Notes: generated by a model not told the origin, from the sequence alone. Positions 7,317-15,576 are shown, counted from the first letter of the stretch. The stretch: 29,227 nucleotides of DNA from Candidatus Fermentithermobacillaceae bacterium UBA3951 (GCA_002385465.1 DGDN01000053.1:362-29588); one strand, 5' to 3'. Numbers and translations are program-made.

Positions 7317-9068
7317 CTAGCGGAGGCTTTCCTTCTTGGCGATAGCCGCAAGGGTAGATGCTTCCAGCTCTTCAACAATGTAAAGGGTTCCTTTGGCGTT
7401 GGCAACCATATCTTTGAGAAACCCTCTGTTGGGCTCAAGCCCGACACAGCCGAACCGGATCCCCCGACGGGCGATCATCCTGGCGGCTTCGAGGGCGTCC
7501 TGAACGGGGGAGAGGCTCTTGGAGGGGACGGTAGGGATTCCGTCGGTGATCGCCAGTATGAGAGGTTTCTTTGATGAGCGTACCGACAGCTCAAGGGCCT
7601 TCTCAAGACCCTTTGCCAAGGGGGTAAGGCCCAAAGCATGCGCTTGGGTAAGCCCTTCTTCAATTTTCCTCCTGCTTCGGGTAAATTCCGCCACGACCTT
7701 TACATCCATATCTTGAAAAGTCACTATGGATACCTTCTCTTTACCCGCGAGGACCAGGTGCCTCGCCAGCTCTTTGGCAGCCCTAATCCTCCTTCCTGCC
7801 ATCGAAGCCGAAGCGTCGATGAGCAAGATTATAGGCATCCCTTTCCGCTCTCGCGAATAGGTGAACCGGAGATCGGACCAGATGGGGGATTCCGAAATAC
7901 CGCCTTGGCCGGTTGGCGACAGGGCAAGGCGGAACGTAGAAGCGACCGTCCTCATCTTCCAGGCCACGATCGTTTCCGGTATGGCGAGGCTTGGGAGGTG
8001 CTCACCTTTAATGGCGGGGAGGACGATGCCGCGGCCTCTGGACATGGAAGGCTCAGGCCTCAGCCCCTTCCGTTCTCCCGTAGGCATTTTCCTGGACGGA
8101 AGTGACCAGAGGAGCCGCCTCAGGTATGCCTCAATCTCTGAGGAATGTGACTTTAGGAAAGTGAGGGCCATCATACCCTCTTGGGTGAGGCAATACTTGT
8201 TCCCGTCATACATGGCGAGGCCGGACCTCGTGACAAGCTTCCTGACTTCCTCGGGGCTCTTATCAGTGCTCAGCCGGAGCCTCGCGAAATCACCCGCTCG
8301 CATGCCTCTTGCGAGCCCTTCCAGCAACCTCTCCGAGTCGGAGGCCGAGCCTAAGTCGTGGGCGACCTTTCTCGCGAGCGCCTCCTGGCGGTAGAGATGG
8401 GCGGCGCTTTCTTTGTCCCCTGAAGCTACGTTTCTTAAGAGCGAATCGCCCGATGCCTGGTAGTCGGTTATGTCCAGCGACCCTCCGCCCCTTGTGACGC
8501 GAACCCTCTTTACCTTTCTAAGTTCCAGACCGGCCTCCAAAGCGGCCGATTCCACCGACGCTACTATGGTGAAAACCGAAGCCAAGACTTCCGGCTTCAT
8601 CAGGCAGGCTATATGGACGTGGGTGGTATGGGCCCTGCGCACGCCCTCTTCTTGCCCGTAGGTTAGATCGCCGTCGAGTCTCCCTCCACCGGAGCCGGTC
8701 TGGATGTCGATGTACGATAGAAGGGGCCCTAGCCCCTCGTGCCAAGATCCGCCTGCAGGCTCGAACCGGATACCGGAGAGGGCCGAGAGGAGCCTGCGCC
8801 CGACGAGCTTCGGGTCAAGACATCCCGGGGAGTGGAATACGTCGACGTGCAGGACCTCACCCGGGCGTTCGCGGTTATAGAAGACCCTTCCGGCGTCACC
8901 TGAGACGACGGCCGTCACCTCGTCGGGAACGGAGACATCTTGTACGTGGACTTTCAGTGAGACAACGGCTGTTTCGCCCACCCTGGCTGCGCCTTTTTCA
9001 TCGAGTAGGCGCTTAAGCCTCAGGATGGCGCTTCTTTGTCCCGCAGGCATCCCTTCCGGGAAAGGCAT
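7317..9068 (-). CDS. VWA-domain protein (BchD/ChlD-like partner of the AAA+ ATPase)
   Basis: The C-terminal third is a von Willebrand A domain with a complete MIDAS: DASAS in ILLIDASASMAGRR (about residues 418-422), T482 in LTPLAKG and D509 in LAITDGIPT. This is the arrangement of chelatase D subunits and other AAA-VWA pairs, where the VWA protein acts as metal-dependent adaptor for the ATPase. Residues 1-400 are unassigned; they include a short Gly-rich tract, a GQEEG/THVHIACLM segment and a helical region, with no AAA fold. No signal peptide is seen. The preferred start is ATG 9068, which forms TGATG with the AAA+ stop; the frame stays open to TTG 9089, which lacks an SD. The tight coupling implies a stoichiometric complex. 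The substrate of the complex is unknown, and no tetrapyrrole or cobalamin gene is nearby. Confidence 0.85.
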   Translation of the reverse strand: MPFPEGMPAGQRSAILRLKRLLDEKGAARVGETAVVSLKVHVQDVSVPDEVTAVVSGDAGRVFYNRERPGEVLHVDVFHSPGCLDPKLVGRRLLSALSGIRFEPAGGSWHEGLGPLLSYIDIQTGSGGGRLDGDLTYGQEEGVRRAHTTHVHIACLMKPEVLASVFTIVASVESAALEAGLELRKVKRVRVTRGGGSLDITDYQASGDSLLRNVASGDKESAAHLYRQEALARKVAHDLGSASDSERLLEGLARGMRAGDFARLRLSTDKSPEEVRKLVTRSGLAMYDGNKYCLTQEGMMALTFLKSHSSEIEAYLRRLLWSLPSRKMPTGERKGLRPEPSMSRGRGIVLPAIKGEHLPSLAIPETIVAWKMRTVASTFRLALSPTGQGGISESPIWSDLRFTYSRERKGMPIILLIDASASMAGRRIRAAKELARHLVLAGKEKVSIVTFQDMDVKVVAEFTRSRRKIEEGLTQAHALGLTPLAKGLEKALELSVRSSKKPLILAITDGIPTVPSKSLSPVQDALEAARMIARRGIRFGCVGLEPNRGFLKDMVANAKGTLYIVEELEASTLAAIAKKESLR

Positions 9069-10573
9069 CAACGCCAGCCATCCTGCCAATCAGGGGGTGT
9101 GACCAAGTGGTCCCAGGGCAGCGAGCTCAACCGTCTGGCCGGTTCTCCAGGCGATATGGGCGGCGCGCCTGCGACACCGGACGCAGACAGATAGTCAGTT
9201 CCATGGCTCCTCTCGCGGGAGGGGCTACCGGGCAGGCTACTTGATGGTGTGGAAGTGGCTTTTGAGTGCGAACCCGGGCCGAACCTTTCTCGAAGGGAAG
9301 CCCTGTATCGCGCAAGTGCCCTTTGGAGCAAACTGGGTTTTGCTCTCTCCTTGAGGTCCTCTCCTTCCTGGAAAGATAAGCTTGTAGCCCGCTGTTTCTC
9401 ACCTCTAGCGCCTTCCGGCCCGTCATTCAGGCCTGCCGGCGACAGTACCTTGGAATGCCCATCCGGATTTTCATATGGGTGATGGTCGGGTCCTGCCCCG
9501 GGTGTCGTCGGGCCGCTTTTCAACCCCGGAGTTTCTCTTTGTTCGGGTCCGGGCCGGCTCCCAGCCGCGCGGCGCAATTCAAGGTCTTTCAGGATCTCAG
9601 ACAATGTGAGCGGTTCAACCCTGTGCCTAAGCACCAAGGGAATAACAAGCGCCAGTTCGTCCAGGGATACTTCGACCTTGCCCGCTATTAGCGCGGCCAG
9701 ACGGGAAGACAGCTCCAGGGCCTCCACGGCCCTCAGGCTCTCAACGTTCTTGTGTATGTATAGGTGGGCCAGGTACTTCACGATAGACTTCGGGACCACG
9801 ACATCGGCGAGTTTCGCGGCTTTCTGAGCCGCATCTCCCAGGAAAACCTCCTCAGGTGAGTCGACTTCGCTTTTCCGCGCCAAGATCCGTTCCACGATAG
9901 ATGCGTCGCCCGGTCTCTGGACCGGTACAACCAGGTCAAACCTGTCGGCAAGCTGCCTCCGGATGTCTTCCAGGGGGCCCGGGTCTTCGTCCGGATTTGA
10001 CGTCGCCCAGACCGACGAGCTCACCTCGATTTCAAATGGCCTAAGACCCACTTCTTCTACTTTGACGCACCCCGGCTTAGTGCCCATCACCGAGAGCAAC
10101 ACGTCGGTGATCTCAGGTGCCGTTTCAGCCAGGCGGTTCACTTCGTCTATAAAGATGATGCCCCTGTTGGCCATGGGAATGGTCCCAGGCATGAGCGACG
10201 CCTGAGGACGCCTGGAGTCCGTAAGTTTCTCGAGGTCGATGCTCCCGAGTATAGTGCCAAGCTTCGCCCCGTGTCCGATTTCAAAGAAAGGCATCGGGAC
10301 CTCTTCCACCATACCGTCCGAAGCGGTGCCTTGATCCCGGTGGAGCGGACAGTGCGGGCTTTCCGGTTCACAGTGGTAGGGACAGTCTTTGATGCGGGAG
10401 ATCCTGGGGACTCTATGTCTTGCACACCGCATCACTGTCGTTTTGCCGGTCCCGCGTAGACCCTCCGCGTGTATGTGAAGGGGGATTCCGGCCAGAGTTG
10501 ATATGAGAGACATCTCAACTGCCAGGAACAGACTGTCGTTTCCTTTGTGCCTGAGCGGTAAGAGTTTTGCCAA
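9068..10573 (-). CDS. ChlI/MoxR-type AAA+ ATPase
   Basis: The N-terminal 330 residues form an AAA+ module of the magnesium-chelatase I-subunit/MoxR clade: Walker A GLRGTGKTT (38-46), Walker B GIIFIDEVNRL (138-148), sensor-1 N193 in WATSNPDEDPG, an arginine-finger region RRQLADRFDL (205-214) and sensor-2 Arg in ESLRAVEAL (281). A cysteine group, C64, C68 and C75 (DCPYHCEPESPHCP), sits after the P-loop and may bind zinc. Residues 340-480 are low-complexity, rich in Gly, Pro, Ser and charge, and end in a short aromatic tail (PPDWQDGWR), as if a chelatase-D linker had been split off from its VWA domain, which the next gene encodes. The TTG start has a ggagg SD seven bases upstream that lies in a hairpin. 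Such ATPases remodel partner proteins or drive metal insertion; the target here is unknown. Confidence 0.87.
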   Translation of the reverse strand: MAKLLPLRHKGNDSLFLAVEMSLISTLAGIPLHIHAEGLRGTGKTTVMRCARHRVPRISRIKDCPYHCEPESPHCPLHRDQGTASDGMVEEVPMPFFEIGHGAKLGTILGSIDLEKLTDSRRPQASLMPGTIPMANRGIIFIDEVNRLAETAPEITDVLLSVMGTKPGCVKVEEVGLRPFEIEVSSSVWATSNPDEDPGPLEDIRRQLADRFDLVVPVQRPGDASIVERILARKSEVDSPEEVFLGDAAQKAAKLADVVVPKSIVKYLAHLYIHKNVESLRAVEALELSSRLAALIAGKVEVSLDELALVIPLVLRHRVEPLTLSEILKDLELRRAAGSRPGPEQRETPGLKSGPTTPGAGPDHHPYENPDGHSKVLSPAGLNDGPEGARGEKQRATSLSFQEGEDLKERAKPSLLQRALARYRASLRERFGPGSHSKATSTPSSSLPGSPSRERSHGTDYLSASGVAGAPPISPGEPARRLSSLPWDHLVTPPDWQDGWR

Positions 10574-10577
10574 ATCA

Positions 10578-10620
10578 AAACCTCCTGCGGGCTTTAGTGT
10601 ACCCTCTTGGCAGGAGGTTT
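10578..10620 (-). promoter_or_regulatory. Hairpin that sequesters the AAA+ gene SD (or a terminator/attenuator)
   Basis: A perfect 11-bp inverted repeat (aaacctcctgc / gcaggaggttt, 21-nt loop with a further ggg/ccc pair) lies between the zinc/PH gene and the AAA+ gene. On the minus-strand RNA the 3' arm contains the ggagg that serves TTG 10573, and is followed by ttttgattt. The same element could act as a weak intrinsic terminator for the upstream gene and as a translational lock on the downstream one. Confidence 0.7.
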
Positions 10621-10648
10621 CTTACTGGTTATTGTTCTCTTCAAAACC

Positions 10649-11332
10649 CTACTTACGCAGGTGCGATTGTATGCTGCTCAGGGCCTCATCGAACTCGCTT
10701 TTCCTTGAGAGCAAGAACGTGATGGCGTTGTCGGCTTTCTTGGCTCTTGTTATGTCGTTTGCGTCGTATTGGGGCATTTTGCCATCCGACACTTCCAAGA
10801 TCCCGTAGAGGTTGCCGACTTTTAGGTCTACTGATTTTACCTGGGTCCAGGGGAATTTGGAACACTTGCGCCCGGTGATGGAGCCCACGGCCATGCCCGA
10901 CTTCAGAATGAAGATGTTGGAGTTTGAGCAAGCCAGGCCTTCTCCCGCGTTTCCCTGGATTGCGAAAGTGACGGTCTCGCCCGGAGAGAGGTTCTGGTCA
11001 AGGAGAATGCGCAGTCCGCCAAGACGCGCTGCCATGTCGTTACCGGCCGACGGGGGCTTTACCACTGACACGGTCTTGGAGATCGACTGCATTATGTAGT
11101 CGTACTTCTTCATGATGCCGGCCTTTTCCATACACTCGGTGCAGAGGAATTGGCCTTGTACCGTCTTGAAATGATCGTCTGATCCAAAGGGTTCTTTACC
11201 GCATTTGCTACATCTTACACGGCCCTTCTTGCTGGGCAAGCAGTCTTCGCAAAACCACTCGCCGTCCACGATAACCAGGGGCGACCTGTTAATCCCCAGG
11301 TTCGAGACACCGCAGGTGACGCAATTGGCCAA
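10649..11332 (-). CDS. Zinc-finger protein with C-terminal PH-like domain
   Basis: The 227-residue protein opens with four CxxC pairs (C4/C7, C28/C31, C41/C44, C64/C67), laid out as two successive zinc fingers of LIM or treble-clef style (VTCGVSNLG, EWFCEDCLPSK, RCSKCGKEPFG, FLCTECMEKAG). After a helical link around residues 70-100, residues 115-227 look like a bacterial PH-like domain: strand-rich text ETVTFAIQGNAGEGLACSN, NIFILKSG, FPWTQVKSVDLKVGNLYGILEVSDG and a closing helix DNAITFLLSRKSEFDEAL. There is no membrane segment, so it is cytoplasmic, perhaps a protein- or lipid-binding adaptor. The TTG start has a gggagga SD eight bases upstream. It precedes the AAA+ gene by 75 bp on the same strand, so a shared role is plausible but unproven. 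Confidence 0.75.
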   Translation of the reverse strand: MANCVTCGVSNLGINRSPLVIVDGEWFCEDCLPSKKGRVRCSKCGKEPFGSDDHFKTVQGQFLCTECMEKAGIMKKYDYIMQSISKTVSVVKPPSAGNDMAARLGGLRILLDQNLSPGETVTFAIQGNAGEGLACSNSNIFILKSGMAVGSITGRKCSKFPWTQVKSVDLKVGNLYGILEVSDGKMPQYDANDITRAKKADNAITFLLSRKSEFDEALSSIQSHLRK

Positions 11333-11438
11333 CGGTTGATTCCTCCCTTCCGCAATGTGTTTATCGCAATCGGGTCGGAGGTTCTTTAGAGAAACTTAAG
11401 TTTGCAACACGAGAGAGGCGCAAAATGAGACTTGCGGC

Positions 11439-12431
11439 CTATCTCGAAGCACCCAGTCTCTTACGAAGTTTTTGGACCATCGCTACTGCTTGAGCAGCAT
11501 CTTGGTACGTCTTTCCCGCAGTTTGTTCGAATCTCTTAATGGATTTGCTAAACCAGTCGGCCTCCGCGATTTCTCTTATCGTGTTGGAGTTCTGATCTGA
11601 AATGAGAGTTACGGCCTCTACGGCACTCGCCAGGTTTTCGATGCGACTTGCAGTGTCGACCGTGCTTTGAGATATGAAGGTTATTTCGGTTGCAGAGTTT
11701 TCCACCGCCGCCTCGATGCTCTCGAGCGCCCTTCCGGCCTCAGCCGCAAGGATTACCCCTTGTTCAACTTGCTCGGTACCTTTTCGCATGGAAGCGATGG
11801 CCTGCTCGGTTCTTCTGTTTATGTCTTGGACGAGGTTCGAAATGTCTTTGGCCGCCGAGTTAGATTTTTCGGCCAGCTTTCTCACTTCGGAAGCTACAAC
11901 GGCGAATCCACGCCCGTGCTCTCCAGCCCGGGCGGCCTCAATGGCTGCGTTTAGCGCCAGAAGGTTGGTCCGCTCGGCGATCTCGCTTATGAGGGCCACG
12001 ATCTCGCCGATCTCCGCCGACCGCTGGCCCAGATCGGCTATTTCCTCGGCGTTCCTTATAACCGTGTCCCGGATGGACCTCATCTCCATCACGGTCCTAT
12101 GTACAGTCTCCGAACCCGACCGGGCCAGAGACATCGTCTCCTCTGCCGATACGGCCAGTTCCTCAGTTTTGGCCGACACGGCATTCATGGACTCTGCCAT
12201 CTCTGTCGCCAACTGCGCGATCTCTTTGTAAGAGCCCGCTTGGCGGTTAACTCCGTCGGAAACCTGCGCGAGGGCCGTGTTGACGTCTCCGGTGAGCCTG
12301 TAGACGTCCTCAAGGCAGCTCTCTAGGACTCTCGTGCCGTCCATCACGGAAGCTGCGACAGTCTGCAGATTGTCAATGTCCTGGCGGACCTCGGCGATCA
12401 GAGTAATGCTTTCCGTAGGCATATCCAACAT
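11439..12431 (-). CDS. Soluble methyl-accepting chemotaxis protein (signalling domain only)
   Basis: The 330-residue product is almost entirely the MCP coiled-coil signalling domain. The conserved hairpin tip is intact (IAERTNLLALNAAIEAARAG, then EHGRGFAVVASEVRKLAEKS), and it binds CheW and CheA in known MCPs. Heptad-rich helices flank it on both sides, with Glu/Gln-containing segments suited to methylation. There is no transmembrane segment, HAMP domain or recognised ligand domain; residues 1-30 are only a short lead, and the C-terminus is a basic tail (VQKLRKRLGASR). It must therefore be cytoplasmic and sense an internal signal or pair with another receptor. The ATG start has a ggggggat SD. 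A sigma-28-like promoter lies upstream, which would tie it to the motility regulon. No other chemotaxis or flagellar gene is in the window. Confidence 0.93.
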   Translation of the reverse strand: MLDMPTESITLIAEVRQDIDNLQTVAASVMDGTRVLESCLEDVYRLTGDVNTALAQVSDGVNRQAGSYKEIAQLATEMAESMNAVSAKTEELAVSAEETMSLARSGSETVHRTVMEMRSIRDTVIRNAEEIADLGQRSAEIGEIVALISEIAERTNLLALNAAIEAARAGEHGRGFAVVASEVRKLAEKSNSAAKDISNLVQDINRRTEQAIASMRKGTEQVEQGVILAAEAGRALESIEAAVENSATEITFISQSTVDTASRIENLASAVEAVTLISDQNSNTIREIAEADWFSKSIKRFEQTAGKTYQDAAQAVAMVQKLRKRLGASR

Positions 12432-12446
12432 GTCTATCCCCCCGGT

Positions 12447-12495
12447 TTCGATAAGAATATCGAAGCCTTTATCAGTGTGATTAGTGATAAAGGCT
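12447..12495. repeat. Two abutting inverted repeats in the divergent promoter region
   Basis: A 7-bp inverted repeat (ttcgata, loop agaa, tatcgaa; 12447-12464) abuts an 11-bp perfect one (agcctttatca, 10-nt spacer, tgataaaggct; 12464-12495). Both are AT-rich and overlie the candidate chemoreceptor promoter. They may be operator half-sites for a dimeric regulator or RNA hairpins; neither is followed by a T run typical of a terminator. Confidence 0.6.
12457..12483 (-). promoter_or_regulatory. Candidate sigma-28 (SigD/FliA-type) promoter of the chemoreceptor gene
   Basis: On the minus strand TAAT (12483-12480) and TTCGATAT (12464-12457) are separated by exactly 15 bases, close to the motility sigma-factor pattern TAAA-N15-GCCGATAT. 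Transcription would begin near 12450, giving a short leader with the SD at about 12443-12436 and the ATG at 12431, a consistent layout. Confidence 0.4.
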
Positions 12496-12629
12496 CAAAT
12501 TCCCGTCGGATTTGTAATCTTGGGACTCTCCGCGCCGAGAGCCGGCAGGCTACCTCGGGCTCCTTTTCGCAAGGTGTTGGGGCGCCCTATCGCGAATTCC
12601 CCTTTTGCAGTAGATAGGAGGCATGAGAC

Positions 12630-14219
12630 ATGCATGACTTCAAAATCACAAACGTACGCATCATAGACGGAACCGGCGCACCGTATTTTCACGGCGAGGT
12701 CGCCGTGAAAGAAGGAAAGATTGTTGAGGTCGGGTGGCGAGTGGAAGGAGACGCCCGACGGGTCATCGACGGACAAGGATTGGTGCTATCGCCCGGGTTT
12801 ATAGATTCTCACAGCCACTCGGATACAACATGGTTCTTGGACCGCCGCGGAGAGTCGAAACTGATGCAAGGCGTGACCACCGAGGTCACCGGGCAGTGCG
12901 GCGCGTCAGCGGCTCCCTTTGGCGAAAAGCGAAGGGCTGCTCAGATGGCAATGACCACCGAAGAGGGAAGCCCCATAACTTGGACGACCTTCTCAGAGTA
13001 CCTGAGCGCCCTGGAAAAGAACGGAGTAGGCCTCAACATTGTACCCTTGGTGGGTCACAGCGCCGTGAGAGGCTCGGCAATGGGGTATGACAGGAGGCCA
13101 CCAACGGAAGCCGAACTGGAAGAGATGAAGAGATACATAGTCGAGGCCATGGAGGCAGGGGCGTTCGGCTACTCGTCGGGGCTCATCTATCCCCCAAGCT
13201 CATACGCGGACACGCAGGAGCTCATTGAGCTTGCTAGGGCAATGGCGCCTTACGGCGGCATTTATGCGACCCACATGCGAAACGAAGGCTTGAGGCTCTT
13301 GGAGTCGGTTGAAGAGGCAATCACCATAGGACGCGAGGCAGGAGTCCCGGTACAGATCTCCCACCACAAGGTGACCGCCGAGAAGGGCTGGGGCTTGGTG
13401 AAAGACTCCCTCAAGATGATTGAGGAGGCTCGGGCCCAGGGGGTTGATGTCCTTTGTGACCAGTATCCCTATATTGCTTCGGCCACCTCACTTACTTCCA
13501 TCATCCCGGGATGGGCCCATGAAGGCGGGCCAAAGGCCCTTCTCGCCCGGCTAAAAGATCCCGAGACCGGTGCCAAGCTCAAGGAGATCGTGAATGAGAA
13601 CCGTTCAGGCGGTGGGTGGAATCGCCTCCTCATAACAAGCGTCCGGTCGGAAAAGAACCGCTTTGCCCAGGGTAAGCGCATTCCGGAGATAGCGGCCATC
13701 TGGGGCATCAGCGACGTTGAGGCTGCATGGAGGCTTCTCATCGAGGAAGAACTGGAGGTTGGTGAGGCCAACTTCGGCATGTGTGAGGAAGACGTGAAGA
13801 CCGTCATGGCCCATCGATTGGTCATGATTGGCTCGGACTCCAGCGCTACTGCTGTGGATGGGCCGCTGGCCAAAGGGCATCCACATCCCCGCACATTCGG
13901 TACATTCCCGCGCGTCCTGGGGAAGTACACCAGGGAAGAGAAAGTCCTCACGCTGGAACAGGCAGTGTACAAAATGACGGGGATGGCAGCCGGTCGCCTT
14001 AAGCTCTGGGACCGTGGAATCGTGAGGCCCGGAGCCAGTGCCGACCTAGTTCTGTTCGACCCGGACACTATCGTCGATACGGCTACCTTCGACGACCCCC
14101 GCAGGTACCCTAAGGGCATCGAGTGGGTCATGGTAAACGGCGTCATGGTTATCGAAAATGGAAAGCACACCGGGCAAATCGTTGGCCAAGTGCTGAGAAG
14201 GCCTGGGTATAGGCAATAA
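12630..14219 (+). CDS. N-acyl-D-amino-acid deacylase (D-aminoacylase family amidohydrolase)
   Basis: The 529-residue product is an amidohydrolase-superfamily enzyme of the D-aminoacylase type, which removes the acyl group from N-acyl-D-amino acids. The metal site is complete: H61 and H63 in PGFIDSHSHSD, C90 in TGQCGASAAP (the cysteine ligand typical of this family), H215 in IYATHMRNEG, H245/H246 in VQISHHKV and the catalytic Asp 403 in MIGSDSSA. The N- and C-terminal strands (TNVRIIDGTG; ADLVLFDPDTIVDTATFDDP) form the usual beta-sandwich. Length is normal for the family. The start is ATG 12630 with a ggagg SD eight bases upstream. No signal peptide is seen, so it acts in the cytoplasm. It leads a three-gene operon with a NagA-like deacetylase and a dehydrogenase, which suggests salvage of acylated D-amino acids or amino sugars, perhaps from peptidoglycan. 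Confidence 0.92.
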   Translation: MHDFKITNVRIIDGTGAPYFHGEVAVKEGKIVEVGWRVEGDARRVIDGQGLVLSPGFIDSHSHSDTTWFLDRRGESKLMQGVTTEVTGQCGASAAPFGEKRRAAQMAMTTEEGSPITWTTFSEYLSALEKNGVGLNIVPLVGHSAVRGSAMGYDRRPPTEAELEEMKRYIVEAMEAGAFGYSSGLIYPPSSYADTQELIELARAMAPYGGIYATHMRNEGLRLLESVEEAITIGREAGVPVQISHHKVTAEKGWGLVKDSLKMIEEARAQGVDVLCDQYPYIASATSLTSIIPGWAHEGGPKALLARLKDPETGAKLKEIVNENRSGGGWNRLLITSVRSEKNRFAQGKRIPEIAAIWGISDVEAAWRLLIEEELEVGEANFGMCEEDVKTVMAHRLVMIGSDSSATAVDGPLAKGHPHPRTFGTFPRVLGKYTREEKVLTLEQAVYKMTGMAAGRLKLWDRGIVRPGASADLVLFDPDTIVDTATFDDPRRYPKGIEWVMVNGVMVIENGKHTGQIVGQVLRRPGYRQ

Positions 14220-14253
14220 GGTCGCCCGCAAGAGGTGTTGCCGGTAGCAGCCG

Positions 14254-15576
14254 GTGTTGGGTGGTGATCTTCTGTTCCGAGACGACATCACGCTGATCTC
14301 ACAGCGCATATACACGGGAGACGGGGAGCCGTTTGAAGGGTTTGTCCGGATAAGCGCGGGAAAGATCGTCGCCGTGGAGAAATCCCATTTGGGTGCCCGG
14401 GTTCCAGACGGGGTTCCGGAAGCTGCAGAGAGCGCTTCGCGCAGCGCACTATCAGATGCCCCTCCGGGATGCACTTCGCCGGACGCTCCTCCGGGACCCG
14501 TGACCATCCTCGATGTTGGAGACAACATGGTAATCCCCGGCCTAATCGACCTGCACGCGCACGGTTCGGGCGGCAACAGTGCTTTAGGAGGGGCCGGGGC
14601 TCTCGAAGGCATGGCAAGGGTTCTGGCCCTTCACGGCGTAACCGCGTTCCAGCCAACCCTGGGTGCAGCGCCACTGGACGAAATGGAGGCCGCGATCACG
14701 GCGGCCTCAGAGTATGTCTCGTTCCAATGCACAGGCGGCTCAGAGGCGCTCGGACTTCATCTGGAAGGGCCGTTCCTGAGCTCCCTCTTTACAGGGGCGA
14801 TGGCAAAGGAGCACGTCATTGTCACCGATGTTTCGCTTATTTCGAGGTGGGTGGAACTGGCTGGGGGAAGCATAAGCCGGATGACTCTGGCTCCCGAGTT
14901 GCCGGGCGCACTCCAAATGATCCGGTACCTCTTGGAGCTTGGCATCTCTGCATCTATGGGACATACGGCCGCCACGTACGAAGAAGCCGCGCAGGGATTT
15001 CGGGCGGGGATCAACATCGTCACCCATACTTTCAACGCCATGCGGGGATTCCACCACCGTGAGCCGGGAGCGCTCGGTGCCGCCCTTGTGCAGAAAGGGG
15101 TGTTCCGCGAACTCATCGCCGATGGAATTCACGTCCATCCGGCTGCCATGTCCATGCTTGTGACATCCTGCGGAGTTGACTCGGTGGTCCTGGTTAGCGA
15201 CGCGATGCCTGCCACCGGCTTGCCGCCGGGTCAATACGAGTTCTTGGGCAGGCGTGTTACCTTGGGCACAGACGGGAAGGTTACGCTGGAGGACGGCACT
15301 CTTGCAGGCAGCTCTGTATTCCTCCTTGATTGCTTGAGGAACATGGTCGAAATAGTGGGAGTCCCCTTTGCGGGAGCCCTGAGGATGGCCACCGTGAATC
15401 CGGCCAAAGCTCTCGGCCTGTTCGACAGGAAAGGTTCCCTGGCTCCGGGAAAAGATGCCGACGTAGTGGTACTATCGGATGACTATGAGGTACTGGGATG
15501 TTGGGCAAAAGGTAAGGAAGTGAAGAACGTCTTCCGCGAAAGGGGGAGCCGGCGGGATGAAAGCCGCATTCTTTGA
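14254..15576 (+). CDS. nagA: N-acetylglucosamine-6-phosphate deacetylase family protein
   Basis: The product (up to 440 residues) carries the NagA signature set: HAH (101, 103) in PGLIDLHAHGSGG, metal-ligand E171 in LGLHLEGPFL, H237 in SMGHTAATYEEA, H258 in VTHTFNAMRGFHHREPG and catalytic D316 in VLVSDAMPATG. NagA removes acetate from GlcNAc-6-phosphate in the cytoplasm. Residues 46-86 hold an extra Pro/Ala/Ser-rich loop with a repeated DAPPG, not usual in the family. The start is uncertain: GTG 14254 has no nearby SD, whereas ggtggtgatc at 14260-14269, one mismatch from the ideal SD, lies seven bases before CTG 14272, after which the family-like strand begins. It follows the deacylase by 34 bp and overlaps the dehydrogenase gene by 20 bp. 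No nagB or phosphotransferase gene is nearby, so the substrate may differ. Confidence 0.9.
   Translation: MLGGDLLFRDDITLISQRIYTGDGEPFEGFVRISAGKIVAVEKSHLGARVPDGVPEAAESASRSALSDAPPGCTSPDAPPGPVTILDVGDNMVIPGLIDLHAHGSGGNSALGGAGALEGMARVLALHGVTAFQPTLGAAPLDEMEAAITAASEYVSFQCTGGSEALGLHLEGPFLSSLFTGAMAKEHVIVTDVSLISRWVELAGGSISRMTLAPELPGALQMIRYLLELGISASMGHTAATYEEAAQGFRAGINIVTHTFNAMRGFHHREPGALGAALVQKGVFRELIADGIHVHPAAMSMLVTSCGVDSVVLVSDAMPATGLPPGQYEFLGRRVTLGTDGKVTLEDGTLAGSSVFLLDCLRNMVEIVGVPFAGALRMATVNPAKALGLFDRKGSLAPGKDADVVVLSDDYEVLGCWAKGKEVKNVFRERGSRRDESRIL

Noticed and set aside
13469..14170. Minus-strand open frame of 233 codons inside the deacylase gene
   Set aside because: Ser/Arg/Pro-rich antisense text, typical of GC-rich shadows; the plus strand has a complete metal site.
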